Position numbers and translations under genes: made by a program. The notes under the pieces were generated by a model. The model saw only the letters and a program-made list of their open reading frames with translations, made no database searches and was not told the origin of the DNA. 64,000 bases of DNA from Dyella_B nitratireducens (lineage in GTDB: Bacteria; Pseudomonadota; Gammaproteobacteria; Xanthomonadales; Rhodanobacteraceae). The stretch spans positions 3,720,001-3,784,000 of the forward strand of contig NZ_CP064032.1 in NCBI RefSeq assembly GCF_049532905.1, given 5' to 3'. Below are positions 1 through 7,296 of the stretch, piece by piece (position 1 is the stretch's first letter; the number at the start of each line of letters is the position of its first letter).

Positions 1-1
1 C

Positions 2-637
2 GACTTGCACGTCACCGGGATCGATCGCTCACCAACCCAACTCGCCGCTGCCGAGCACAATCTCTCCGCCAAAGCCTGGTGCGAATCGCGTTTCGCCTTG
101 AAGCAGGCCGATGCCGCCGACTTGCCCTTTGCCGATCGCAGTTTCGACGCCGCCTACCTGTGCTGGGTGCTGGAACACATGCCAAGTCCAGCGCGCGTGC
201 TCAGCGAAGTGCGCCGCGTGCTGGCACCTGGCGCCGTGATCTACGTGACCGAGGTACTGAATTCCTCGTTCTTCCTCGACCCTTATTCGCCCAACCTGCT
301 GCGTTATTGGATGGCGTTCAACGATCACCAATATGACAGCGGCGGTGATCCCTTCATCGGCGCCAAACTGGGCAATCTGCTGCTGGCCGGCGGCTACCGC
401 GATGTGCAGACCGAGGTGAAGAGCGTGCATCTGGACAATCGCCAACCAGGGCGACGCAAGCAGATGATCGAGTTCTGGGAAGAAGTACTGCTTTCCGCCG
501 CCGAACAGCTCATCGTCGCAGGCAAGTCGGATGTGCCTACCGTGGAAGGCATGCGCAGCGAATTGCAGGCGGTGCGCAACGATCCGAATGCGGTGTTCTT
601 TTTTGCCTTCGTGCAGGCACGGGCGATCGTGTACTAG
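2..637 (+). CDS. SAM-dependent class I methyltransferase, 5'-truncated by window edge
   Basis: The reading frame is open from the first bases, so the true start lies outside the window; 211 codons are visible. The visible part begins just after the usual glycine-rich motif I of class I methyltransferases: the hydrophobic strand LHVTGIDRS ends in the acidic residue that binds the SAM ribose. AADLPFADRSFDAAYLCWVLEHM matches the DLPFxDxSFDxVxxxxVLEH pattern of Methyltransf_11/25 enzymes, followed by PARVLSEVRRVLAPGA. The C-terminal half (about residues 90-211) is not characteristic of a substrate class. It may methylate a small molecule; the substrate cannot be named. It ends with TAG about 45 bp before the metE promoter, so the two genes are probably separate units. 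Confidence 0.85.
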   Translation, partial: DLHVTGIDRSPTQLAAAEHNLSAKAWCESRFALKQADAADLPFADRSFDAAYLCWVLEHMPSPARVLSEVRRVLAPGAVIYVTEVLNSSFFLDPYSPNLLRYWMAFNDHQYDSGGDPFIGAKLGNLLLAGGYRDVQTEVKSVHLDNRQPGRRKQMIEFWEEVLLSAAEQLIVAGKSDVPTVEGMRSELQAVRNDPNAVFFFAFVQARAIVY

Positions 638-681
638 ATGCGCCTTTGCAATCGCTCATTCCGTCCTCGTGATTGGCCAGA

Positions 682-710
682 TTGACCCTAGCCAGCCATC
701 CGGCTATTGT
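682..710 (+). promoter_or_regulatory. Predicted sigma-70 promoter of metE
   Basis: TTGACC (682-687) and TATTGT (705-710) are separated by 17 bp, which places the transcript start near 717. That is directly at the 5' edge of the cobalamin aptamer, so the RNA would begin with the riboswitch. Confidence 0.6.
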
Positions 711-716
711 CCTCCC

Positions 717-900
717 GCCGAGGTTTTCATCTCTTTATCCGAATAGAGAGATGAAATTAATAGGGAAGCCGGTGGGAATCCGGCGCTGCCCCGCAGCGGT
801 GTGTGGAAACGACCTTCGCCATGAGCACTGGGTTCAAACCCGGGAAGCGGCGAACAGTAGGCGGCGATTGCCACGTCCACGAGCCCGAAGACCTGCCTTG
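717..900 (+). promoter_or_regulatory. Cobalamin (B12) riboswitch upstream of metE
   Basis: The aptamer core is visible: AATAGGGAAGCCGGTG (758-773), AATCCGGCGCTGCCCCGC (777-795) and the B12 box GCCCGAAGACCTGCC (883-897). The variable P2 helix is a dyad at 728-753 with 11-bp arms and a CCGA loop. The element sits between the predicted promoter and metE, the cobalamin-independent methionine synthase. In known cases adenosylcobalamin binding shuts off metE when B12 is available for MetH. A perfect 10-bp hairpin (907-929, loop TGT) follows but lacks a U-tract, so it is not a classical terminator. Confidence 0.93.
728..753 (+). promoter_or_regulatory. Dyad shared with the metK leader (riboswitch P2 region)
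   Basis: The left arm starts with CATCTCTTTATCCG, a 14-base sequence found again at 4599-4612 upstream of metK. Here the arms CATCTCTTTAT and ATAGAGAGATG pair with one G-U wobble. The site lies about 10-35 bases after the predicted transcript start, the same relative place as in metK. It could be a DNA operator for a methionine-pathway repressor (for example an ArsR-family SahR or SamR type), an RNA element, or both. Confidence 0.5.
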
Positions 901-1074
901 GCCGAAGCGCGCCGTTTGTAACGGCGCGCCCGTACGACCTGGGAGCTCCGCGGGGAGACCCGGCATCGCGCCCTTTCCTGTGCGACGCCTACCCGTGGGT
1001 TTCCCAGCTCGCCCGCGGGGGCGAAGGTCGACAGTGCGTCACGGACTTAGGGTCCGCGGCGACGCCTGCCTTCG

Positions 1075-1104
1075 TTCCTCTTTGCCATGCATCGCAACGA
1101 GGAA
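1075..1104 (+). promoter_or_regulatory. Predicted Shine-Dalgarno-sequestering hairpin of metE
   Basis: TTCCTCTTTG (1075-1084) can pair with CAACGAGGAA (1095-1104): six pairs, one mismatch, then three pairs. The 3' arm contains the GAGGAA ribosome binding site five bases before the metE ATG. This is a plausible expression platform for translational control by the upstream aptamer. Confidence 0.45.
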
Positions 1105-1109
1105 TACAC

Positions 1110-3389
1110 ATGACACACACAACTTATCTCGGCTTTCCACGCATTGGCCGACGCCGCGAGCTGAAGCGTGCGCTGGAAAAATACTGGCACGACGGCGACG
1201 CCGCATCACTGCTCGACACCGCCAGGACGCTGCGGCAACGCCATTGGCAACTCGCCAAGGCAGCGGGTATCGGCAGCATTCCCGTCAACGACTTCTCGCT
1301 CTACGACCATGTGCTCGACACCGCCGTGCTGTTCGATGCCGTGCCCGATCGCTATCGCTCACTGCTGCGCAACGATCCGCTCGCCGGTTATTTCGCGATG
1401 GCGCGCGGCAATCGTGACCTGCATGCGCTGGAAATGACCAAGTGGTTCGATACCAACTACCACTACATCGTGCCGGAGTTGCATGCCGGCCAGCGTTTCC
1501 GGCTGACTGCCAACAAGCCGCTGGCCGAATGGCTGGAAGCGCGGGGGCTCGGCGTGGATGCGCGCCCTGTCCTGCTCGGTCCGGTTTCGTTCCTGCGGTT
1601 GTCCAAAACGGTGGACGACAGCGATGCGCTGAATTTGCTCGACGCGCTGATCCCGGCGTATATCGAGCTGCTGGAACAACTCGCACAAGCAGGTGTTACG
1701 TGGGTTCAACTGGACGAGCCCTGCCTGGTCCAGGATCTGGATGAGGTCACGAAACACGCCTACACCACCGCATATAGCACGCTGGCGATTGGCCCCACGC
1801 CGAAACGTCTCCTCGCCACCTATTTCGGTGGACTCGGCGATAACCTGGCACTTGCCACCAGTCTCCCTGTCGACGGATTGCATATCGACCTGGTTCGCGC
1901 GCCGGAACAACTGGATGCTGTTCTCGCTGAACTACCCAAGCACTGCGTATTGAGCGCAGGCGTCATCGATGGACGCAACATCTGGCGCAGCCATCCCTCG
2001 CACGTCACGCCACTGCTCGAAAAAATCGTCGCCTCGCGCAGCCATGAGCTGGCATGGATTGCGCCATCCTGTTCGCTTTTGCACGTGCCCATCGACGCCG
2101 CTCAGGAAACCTCATTGCCAGCGGATCTTTTAAGCTGGTTGTCATTCGCCCAGCAGAAGCTCGAGGAAATCCGCTACTACGCGGATGCTTTAAACGGTGA
2201 CGAAAAAGCCAACGCCTTCCTCGTCAAACAGACGGCACTGCTATCCGCACGAACGCAAGCGCACGGCATACACCGCAACGATGTACGCGCACGCGTCAAC
2301 GCGCTGAGCCCGCAAGCTACCCAACGGCGTTCCAACTTGGCGCATCGCCGGCGCGTACAAGCCGACGCGTTGTCCTTGCCGCCACTTCCCACCACCACCA
2401 TCGGCTCATTCCCACAAACCGATACCTTGCGCCATGCACGCGCCGAGCATCGCGCCGAACGCATCGACAACCAAACGTACGAGACGGTGTTGCGCGAGGA
2501 AATCGAACGCGCCATCCGCTTCCAGGAACGCATCGGCCTCGACGTGCTGGTGCACGGCGAGCCCGAGCGCAACGACATGGTGGAATACTTTGGCGAACAA
2601 CTCGAAGGCTTCGCCTTTACGCGCCAAGGCTGGGTGCAGAGCTACGGTTCGCGTTGTGTGAAACCCCCGATCATCTGGGGCGACGTTTCGCGGCCCAAGC
2701 CGATGACCGTGCAATGGTCGCGCTACGCGCAGTCACTTACCGACAAGCCGGTCAAAGGCATGCTGACGGGACCGGTGACGGTGCTGCAGTGGTCGTTCGT
2801 ACGCGACGATCTGCCACGCGATCAGGTTTGCCTGCAGCTGGCGCTTGCTTTGCGCGACGAAGTGCACGACCTGGAAAAGGCTGACATCCATGTTATCCAG
2901 ATCGATGAACCCGCCCTGCGCGAGGGACTGCCGATCCGCCATGCCGACCATGCGGCCTATCTCGACTGGGCCGTACGCTGCTTCCGCATCACCGCCGGCG
3001 GCACCCGTGACGCCACCCAGATTCACACACACATGTGCTACAGCGAATTCAATGACATCATTGAAGCCGTTGCCGCACTCGACGCTGACGTGATTTCGAT
3101 TGAGAGCAGCCGTTCGCGCATGGAATTGCTGCAAGCATTCGAGGATTTCCACTATCCAGGCAGCATCGGCCCGGGCGTGTACGACATTCACTCGCCGCGC
3201 GTTCCGTCAAAGGAGGAAATGGTTGATCTGCTTGAGCGCGCGTTGACAGTGCTCGAACCAGGCCAGTTGTGGGTCAATCCTGATTGCGGCCTAAAAACCC
3301 GGGGCTGGAAGGAAACCGAGCCGGCGCTGACCGCAATGGTAAATGCGGCCCAGTCGTTGCGCGCGGCGCTGGCGGGAACGGAGGCTTAA
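1110..3389 (+). CDS. metE: Cobalamin-independent methionine synthase MetE
   Basis: The 759-residue protein transfers the methyl group of 5-methyltetrahydrofolate-polyglutamate to homocysteine to give methionine in the cytoplasm. It has the usual two-barrel MetE length. The zinc ligands fall at the same numbers as in E. coli: His641 and Cys643 (in IHTHMCYSEF), Glu665 and Cys726 (NPDCGLKTR). The C-terminal substrate loop VLVHGEPERNDMVEYF is intact. The ATG at 1110 has GAGGAA as binding site. The cobalamin riboswitch upstream implies that a B12-dependent MetH exists elsewhere in the genome. No metF or metR is adjacent. A REPIN follows 15 bp after the stop. Confidence 0.98.
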   Translation: MTHTTYLGFPRIGRRRELKRALEKYWHDGDAASLLDTARTLRQRHWQLAKAAGIGSIPVNDFSLYDHVLDTAVLFDAVPDRYRSLLRNDPLAGYFAMARGNRDLHALEMTKWFDTNYHYIVPELHAGQRFRLTANKPLAEWLEARGLGVDARPVLLGPVSFLRLSKTVDDSDALNLLDALIPAYIELLEQLAQAGVTWVQLDEPCLVQDLDEVTKHAYTTAYSTLAIGPTPKRLLATYFGGLGDNLALATSLPVDGLHIDLVRAPEQLDAVLAELPKHCVLSAGVIDGRNIWRSHPSHVTPLLEKIVASRSHELAWIAPSCSLLHVPIDAAQETSLPADLLSWLSFAQQKLEEIRYYADALNGDEKANAFLVKQTALLSARTQAHGIHRNDVRARVNALSPQATQRRSNLAHRRRVQADALSLPPLPTTTIGSFPQTDTLRHARAEHRAERIDNQTYETVLREEIERAIRFQERIGLDVLVHGEPERNDMVEYFGEQLEGFAFTRQGWVQSYGSRCVKPPIIWGDVSRPKPMTVQWSRYAQSLTDKPVKGMLTGPVTVLQWSFVRDDLPRDQVCLQLALALRDEVHDLEKADIHVIQIDEPALREGLPIRHADHAAYLDWAVRCFRITAGGTRDATQIHTHMCYSEFNDIIEAVAALDADVISIESSRSRMELLQAFEDFHYPGSIGPGVYDIHSPRVPSKEEMVDLLERALTVLEPGQLWVNPDCGLKTRGWKETEPALTAMVNAAQSLRAALAGTEA

Positions 3390-3404
3390 ACCCGAAGGGA
3401 GAGC

Positions 3405-3476
3405 GTAGGCTGGGGTGCAAACCCCAGCATCGTGCTGCATGCAAACACCGATGTTGGGGTTTGCACCCCAACCTAC
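3405..3476. repeat. GTAG-REP inverted doublet (REPIN), copy 1
   Basis: Left REP: GTAG, then arms GCTGGGGT and ACCCCAGC around a GCAA tetraloop. Right REP: the same in reverse, ending CCTAC, with GTTGGGGT/ACCCCAAC arms. In the left REP both stem positions changed together (T to C and A to G) relative to the other copies, so pairing is preserved by covariation. It lies just after metE. Confidence 0.85.
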
Positions 3477-3566
3477 GGGCTTTGTCGTAGACCGCTAATT
3501 CCAGCTCGCAAACCTTTGCGGCCTTGAAGCAGGCATCATCGGCAGATCGCTTCTCTTCGCAACGCC

Positions 3567-4475
3567 ATGATGCACCCACCTTTCGCGCGTTTCCTTCGCA
3601 GCTTGTGCCGACTACTTTTGTTGCTGAGCATCGCGTTACTGCTCGGCGGCTGTGAAGCCACCTTATTCGCCGGCTTGAACGCCACCGACCGCCGCGCCGG
3701 CGTCGAAACGCAACGTAACCTGGTATTCGATGCAACGCATGGCTTGAAGCTGGACGTGTATCGGCCTGCCGGCATCACACATGCGCCGCTCGTGGTGTTC
3801 TTCTACGGCGGCAGCTGGGTGCGCGGCGAACGCGCCTGGTATCGCTTTGTGGGCACGGCGCTGGCATCGCACGGCGTGGTGACGGTGATTCCGGATTACC
3901 GCAAATATCCGCAGGTAAAGATGGACGGCTTCATGCAGGATGCGGCGCGCGCGGTAGCTTGGGCGCATAGCCATGCCGAAGAACTGGGTGGCACACCGGA
4001 CGACATCTTCGTGATGGGCCATTCGGCCGGTGGACAAATCGGCGCCTTGCTGGTCACCGATCCTGCGTGGCTGGCGCCTTACGGCTTGCGCCCGGACGAA
4101 CTGGCCGGCTTTATCGGCCTGGCCGGCTGCTACGACTTCATGCCGATTCCCGCCAATGAGAAGGACATGCTCGGCATGTTCGGCCGCGATACGTCATCAC
4201 AAGCCCGCGCACAACCCGTGCGCTTCGTGCAGGGCCACGAACCGCCCATGCTGCTGTTACAGGGCCTGGCCGACCATGAGGTAGAACCTTCGAACGCGAT
4301 GTCGCTCGCCCATGTGCTGCAGGCGCACCACGAGGAAGTAGACCTGCGCCTGTATCCGGGCGTAAGCCACAACGCGCTGGTCTTTGCCCTGTCGCGGCCG
4401 TTCCACACAGACGCACCCACGCTCGATGATGTGCTCCGCTTCATTCATGCCCATCCGCTGGCCGCCGTCCGCTGA
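3567..4475 (+). CDS. Lipoprotein alpha/beta-hydrolase (carboxylesterase-like)
   Basis: The 302-residue protein starts with a lipoprotein signal: a hydrophobic stretch ending LLLGGC with the lipidated cysteine at 29. The mature part is an alpha/beta-hydrolase of the BD-FAE/HSL-like type. The oxyanion segment FFYGGSWVRG is near residue 78, the nucleophile elbow GHSAGG has Ser153, and Asp in LQGLADHEVEP and His in GVSHNALV complete the triad. It is probably an envelope-anchored esterase of unknown substrate. Two ATG codons in tandem (3567, 3570) are possible starts. It stands alone between the REPIN and the metK leader. Confidence 0.85.
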   Translation: MMHPPFARFLRSLCRLLLLLSIALLLGGCEATLFAGLNATDRRAGVETQRNLVFDATHGLKLDVYRPAGITHAPLVVFFYGGSWVRGERAWYRFVGTALASHGVVTVIPDYRKYPQVKMDGFMQDAARAVAWAHSHAEELGGTPDDIFVMGHSAGGQIGALLVTDPAWLAPYGLRPDELAGFIGLAGCYDFMPIPANEKDMLGMFGRDTSSQARAQPVRFVQGHEPPMLLLQGLADHEVEPSNAMSLAHVLQAHHEEVDLRLYPGVSHNALVFALSRPFHTDAPTLDDVLRFIHAHPLAAVR

Positions 4476-4598
4476 TCGCCCGCCGCACCCCGTTTGGACG
4501 TCCATTTGCCTCACCCTGCCTGAACCCGTCACATGGGTATGCCAGACTGGGCGGTGAAACCCCGGGGCAGTGCGTGTATCATGCGCAATTCCCCTTTC

Positions 4599-4618
4599 CA
4601 TCTCTTTATCCGTAAAGA
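4599..4618 (+). promoter_or_regulatory. metK leader dyad, shared 14-mer with metE leader
   Basis: CATCTCTTTATCCG (4599-4612) is identical to 728-741 before metE. It contains the perfect dyad TCTTTA-TCCG-TAAAGA (4603-4618), which abuts the AAGGA binding site of metK. A possible -10 box TATCAT lies at 4577-4582, so the dyad would sit just after the transcript start, as in metE. Confidence 0.5.
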
Positions 4619-4633
4619 AGGATATAAGCCGCG

Positions 4634-5833
4634 ATGAGCAACTACCTCTTCACCTCCGAGTCGGTCTCCGAAGGCCATCCGGACAAGGTCGCCGACCAGA
4701 TCTCCGATGCCGTGCTGGACGCGATCCTGGCCCAAGACCAGCGCGCCCGCGTGGCCTGCGAAACCCTGGTGAAGACCGGCGTGGCCATCGTCGCCGGCGA
4801 AGTCACTACCAGCGCCTGGATCGACCTGGAAGCGCTGACCCGCAAGGTGATCGTGGACATCGGCTACAACTCCAGCGACGTCGGCTTCGACGGCGAAACC
4901 TGCGGCGTGCTGAACCTGATCGGCAAGCAGTCGCCCGACATCAACCAGGGCGTGGACCGCAAGAAGCCCGAGGAACAGGGTGCCGGCGACCAGGGTCTGA
5001 TGTTCGGCTACGCCACCAACGAAACCAAGGATTTCATGCCGGCGGCGATCTACTACTCGCACCGCCTGGTAGAGCAGCAGGCCAAGGTCCGCAAGAAGAA
5101 GAACTCCCCGCTGCCGTGGCTGCGCCCGGACGCGAAGAGCCAGGTCACCCTGCGCTATGAAGACGGCGTGGCCACCGCGATCGACGCAGTGGTGCTGTCC
5201 ACCCAGCACGACCCGAACGTGAAGCAGAAAGACCTGGTCGAGGCCGTGCGCGAGCACATCTTGAAGCCCGTGCTGCCGGCCAAGCTGCTGCACAAGAACA
5301 CCAAGTTCCACATCAACCCGACCGGCAAGTTCGTGATTGGTGGCCCCGTGGGCGACTGCGGCCTGACCGGCCGCAAGATCATCGTCGACACCTACGGCGG
5401 CTGGGCCCGTCACGGCGGTGGTGCGTTCTCCGGCAAGGATCCCTCAAAGGTCGACCGTTCGGCCGCCTACGCTGCCCGCTACGTGGCCAAGAACATCGTG
5501 GCCGCCGGCCTCGCCGACCGCTGCGAAGTGCAGGTGAGCTACGCCATCGGCGTGGCCGAGCCGACCTCGATCTCGGTCACCACGTTCGGCACCGGCAAGC
5601 TCCCCGACGACAAGATCGAGAAGCTGATTCGCAAGCACTTCGACCTGCGCCCGTACGGCATCATCAAGATGCTGGACCTGATCCACCCGATGTATCAGGC
5701 CACCGCCAGCTACGGCCACTTCGGCCGCACGCCGTACGAAGTGAAGGATGCCAACGGCAACACCTTCACCGCCTTCTCCTGGGAGAAGACGGACAAGGCT
5801 GACGAGCTGCGTGCAGACGCCAAGCTCAAGTAA
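4634..5833 (+). CDS. metK: S-adenosylmethionine synthetase MetK
   Basis: The 399-residue enzyme makes S-adenosylmethionine from methionine and ATP. Family signatures are present: GHPDKVADQISDAVLDA near the N-terminus, GAGDQGLMFGYATNE (signature 1) and GGGAFSGKDPSKVDRSAAY (signature 2). The length is slightly above the 384 residues of E. coli MetK. ATG follows AAGGA by 11 bases. The gene is monocistronic: a strong bidirectional terminator follows, and the next gene is convergent. Codon use is strongly GC-biased, as expected for a highly expressed housekeeping gene. Confidence 0.98.
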   Translation: MSNYLFTSESVSEGHPDKVADQISDAVLDAILAQDQRARVACETLVKTGVAIVAGEVTTSAWIDLEALTRKVIVDIGYNSSDVGFDGETCGVLNLIGKQSPDINQGVDRKKPEEQGAGDQGLMFGYATNETKDFMPAAIYYSHRLVEQQAKVRKKKNSPLPWLRPDAKSQVTLRYEDGVATAIDAVVLSTQHDPNVKQKDLVEAVREHILKPVLPAKLLHKNTKFHINPTGKFVIGGPVGDCGLTGRKIIVDTYGGWARHGGGAFSGKDPSKVDRSAAYAARYVAKNIVAAGLADRCEVQVSYAIGVAEPTSISVTTFGTGKLPDDKIEKLIRKHFDLRPYGIIKMLDLIHPMYQATASYGHFGRTPYEVKDANGNTFTAFSWEKTDKADELRADAKLK

Positions 5834-5858
5834 GCCCGGTTAGCTATCCGGCAAAACA

Positions 5859-5890
5859 AAAAACCCCGCGGCATGCCGCGGGGTTTTTGT
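5859..5890. terminator. Bidirectional intrinsic terminator between metK and the carboxypeptidase gene
   Basis: A perfect GC-rich stem (ACCCCGCGGC / GCCGCGGGGT) is flanked by A-rich sequence on the left and TTTTTGTTTG on the right, so it works for both convergent genes. Confidence 0.9.
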
Positions 5891-5939
5891 TTGTGTATCG
5901 GAACCGATAGTGTCAGTCCAATCGGCTTTGCCAGCACCT

Positions 5940-7028
5940 TCAGTCGTGATCGTCGCCCTGCGAAGCCAGCACCACCTTCTTGCTCTTGTGGCGATGGGCA
6001 AGACGCGTGGAGGACTTGTGCGACTTGGCCACCCGCGGGCAACTCCTGCCACGGTGCGGCGTGCAGCCACGCGAGGCGCGGCGATGTGCTGGCGCCGTCT
6101 CGTCCGCTTCCGCCGTTTCGATCGGCGACAGGGCCGCCAGCACGCGATGGGTACGGCTGGACACACCGGCCTGGGCAACCAGCGCTTCGGGTGTCGGCTG
6201 ATTGTCGAATGCATCGTCCAGCAGGCGAGCCATCAAGTTGTCGCGGGCTGAGGCACTACGCCCGCCCAGCACCACGGCAAACAGGCGGCGGCCATCATGC
6301 ACGGCGGTGGAAGCCAGGTTGAAACCGGAAGCATCGGTGAAACCGGTCTTCAGGCCATCCATGCCGGGATAGCGGTCCATCAGGTTGTTGTGGCCACGGA
6401 TCAGTTGACCTTGGAATACGAATTCCTTGGTCGAGAAGTAATGCGTGTATTGCGGGAAATCGCGATACAGCGCCATGGCGAGCTTGGCCATGTCGCGCGC
6501 TGTGGAAACGTTGTTCGGGTCCGGCAAGCCGCTGGCGTTGGCGAAATGCGTGGACGTCATGCCAAGCAATGCGGCCTGCGCCGTCATCATCTCGGCGAAA
6601 TGGCCCTCGTTGCCGCCCAGGCTCTCGGCAATCACACTCGCTGCATCGTTGGCCGACTTGGTCACCATGCCGAGAATGCAGTCGTTGACGGAAACGGTCC
6701 GGCCGGTATGCAAGCCGAGCTTGGTCGGCGCGCGCGATGCAGCCCAGGAGGAAATCGACAGTTCCTGGTCCACCTTCAGCTTGCCGCTCTGCAGCGCCTG
6801 GAAGGTGAGATACAGGGTCATCATCTTGGTGAGCGAGGCCGGGTAGTTCTGATCGTCCGCGTTCACGGCGCTCAGCACCTCACCCGTGGCTGGGTCGATC
6901 ACGATGGCCGCGTAACCCGCATGCGCTGCGCCGGCATAACCGGCAAGGCCCAACAACAGCATCGCCGCGAACAGGCCCCACAGCCGGTTCAACCACTGCA
7001 TGGGCTGGATGGATTGGATGTTCGCCAC
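5940..7028 (-). CDS. D-alanyl-D-alanine carboxypeptidase (PBP5/6-like family S11)
   Basis: The 362-residue periplasmic enzyme trims the terminal D-Ala of peptidoglycan pentapeptides. The N-terminal hydrophobic segment (about 17-37) ending AHAG is an uncleaved or cleaved signal. The three penicillin-binding motifs are in order: SLTK (Ser65, Lys68), SAND (Ser125-Asn127) and KTG (227-229). There is no clear PBP5 C-terminal beta domain or amphipathic anchor; instead a basic, His/Lys/Ser-rich tail of about 60 residues runs to the end. The tail may bind cell wall or membrane phosphates; this is inference. The gene is convergent with metK and divergent from uup. Confidence 0.9.
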   Translation of the reverse strand: MANIQSIQPMQWLNRLWGLFAAMLLLGLAGYAGAAHAGYAAIVIDPATGEVLSAVNADDQNYPASLTKMMTLYLTFQALQSGKLKVDQELSISSWAASRAPTKLGLHTGRTVSVNDCILGMVTKSANDAASVIAESLGGNEGHFAEMMTAQAALLGMTSTHFANASGLPDPNNVSTARDMAKLAMALYRDFPQYTHYFSTKEFVFQGQLIRGHNNLMDRYPGMDGLKTGFTDASGFNLASTAVHDGRRLFAVVLGGRSASARDNLMARLLDDAFDNQPTPEALVAQAGVSSRTHRVLAALSPIETAEADETAPAHRRASRGCTPHRGRSCPRVAKSHKSSTRLAHRHKSKKVVLASQGDDHD

Positions 7029-7296
7029 GGCCTCTCACTCCCGAACCGCGGTACTGCCCCCGCGTCGCGCAACCTTAATGCATGACGATCGCAAATTCCA
7101 GAGGAAACGCTTTAATCTGCCATGCTAAGTGCATGTTTTCTTGAATTTTAACCGACTCCAAGGGCGTAAAATTTTGTTATGCCCCGGTGACGGCCGGTCG
7201 AAATTTATATCGACAGTTGGCGCCAGTTTCTTGAAGCGAACCTTTCGCCGACTGCCAGTAGGGGGAATGCAAAGAGCGAGCCAGTAGAATGGCGGG

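Noticed and set aside
828..845. GGGTTCAAACCC resembling a tRNA T-arm
   Set aside because: It lies inside the cobalamin riboswitch as part of one of its stems; no acceptor or anticodon arm can be built around it.
907..929. 10-bp hairpin after the cobalamin aptamer as a rho-independent terminator
   Set aside because: No T tract follows, so it cannot act as a classical intrinsic terminator; it may be part of leader folding.
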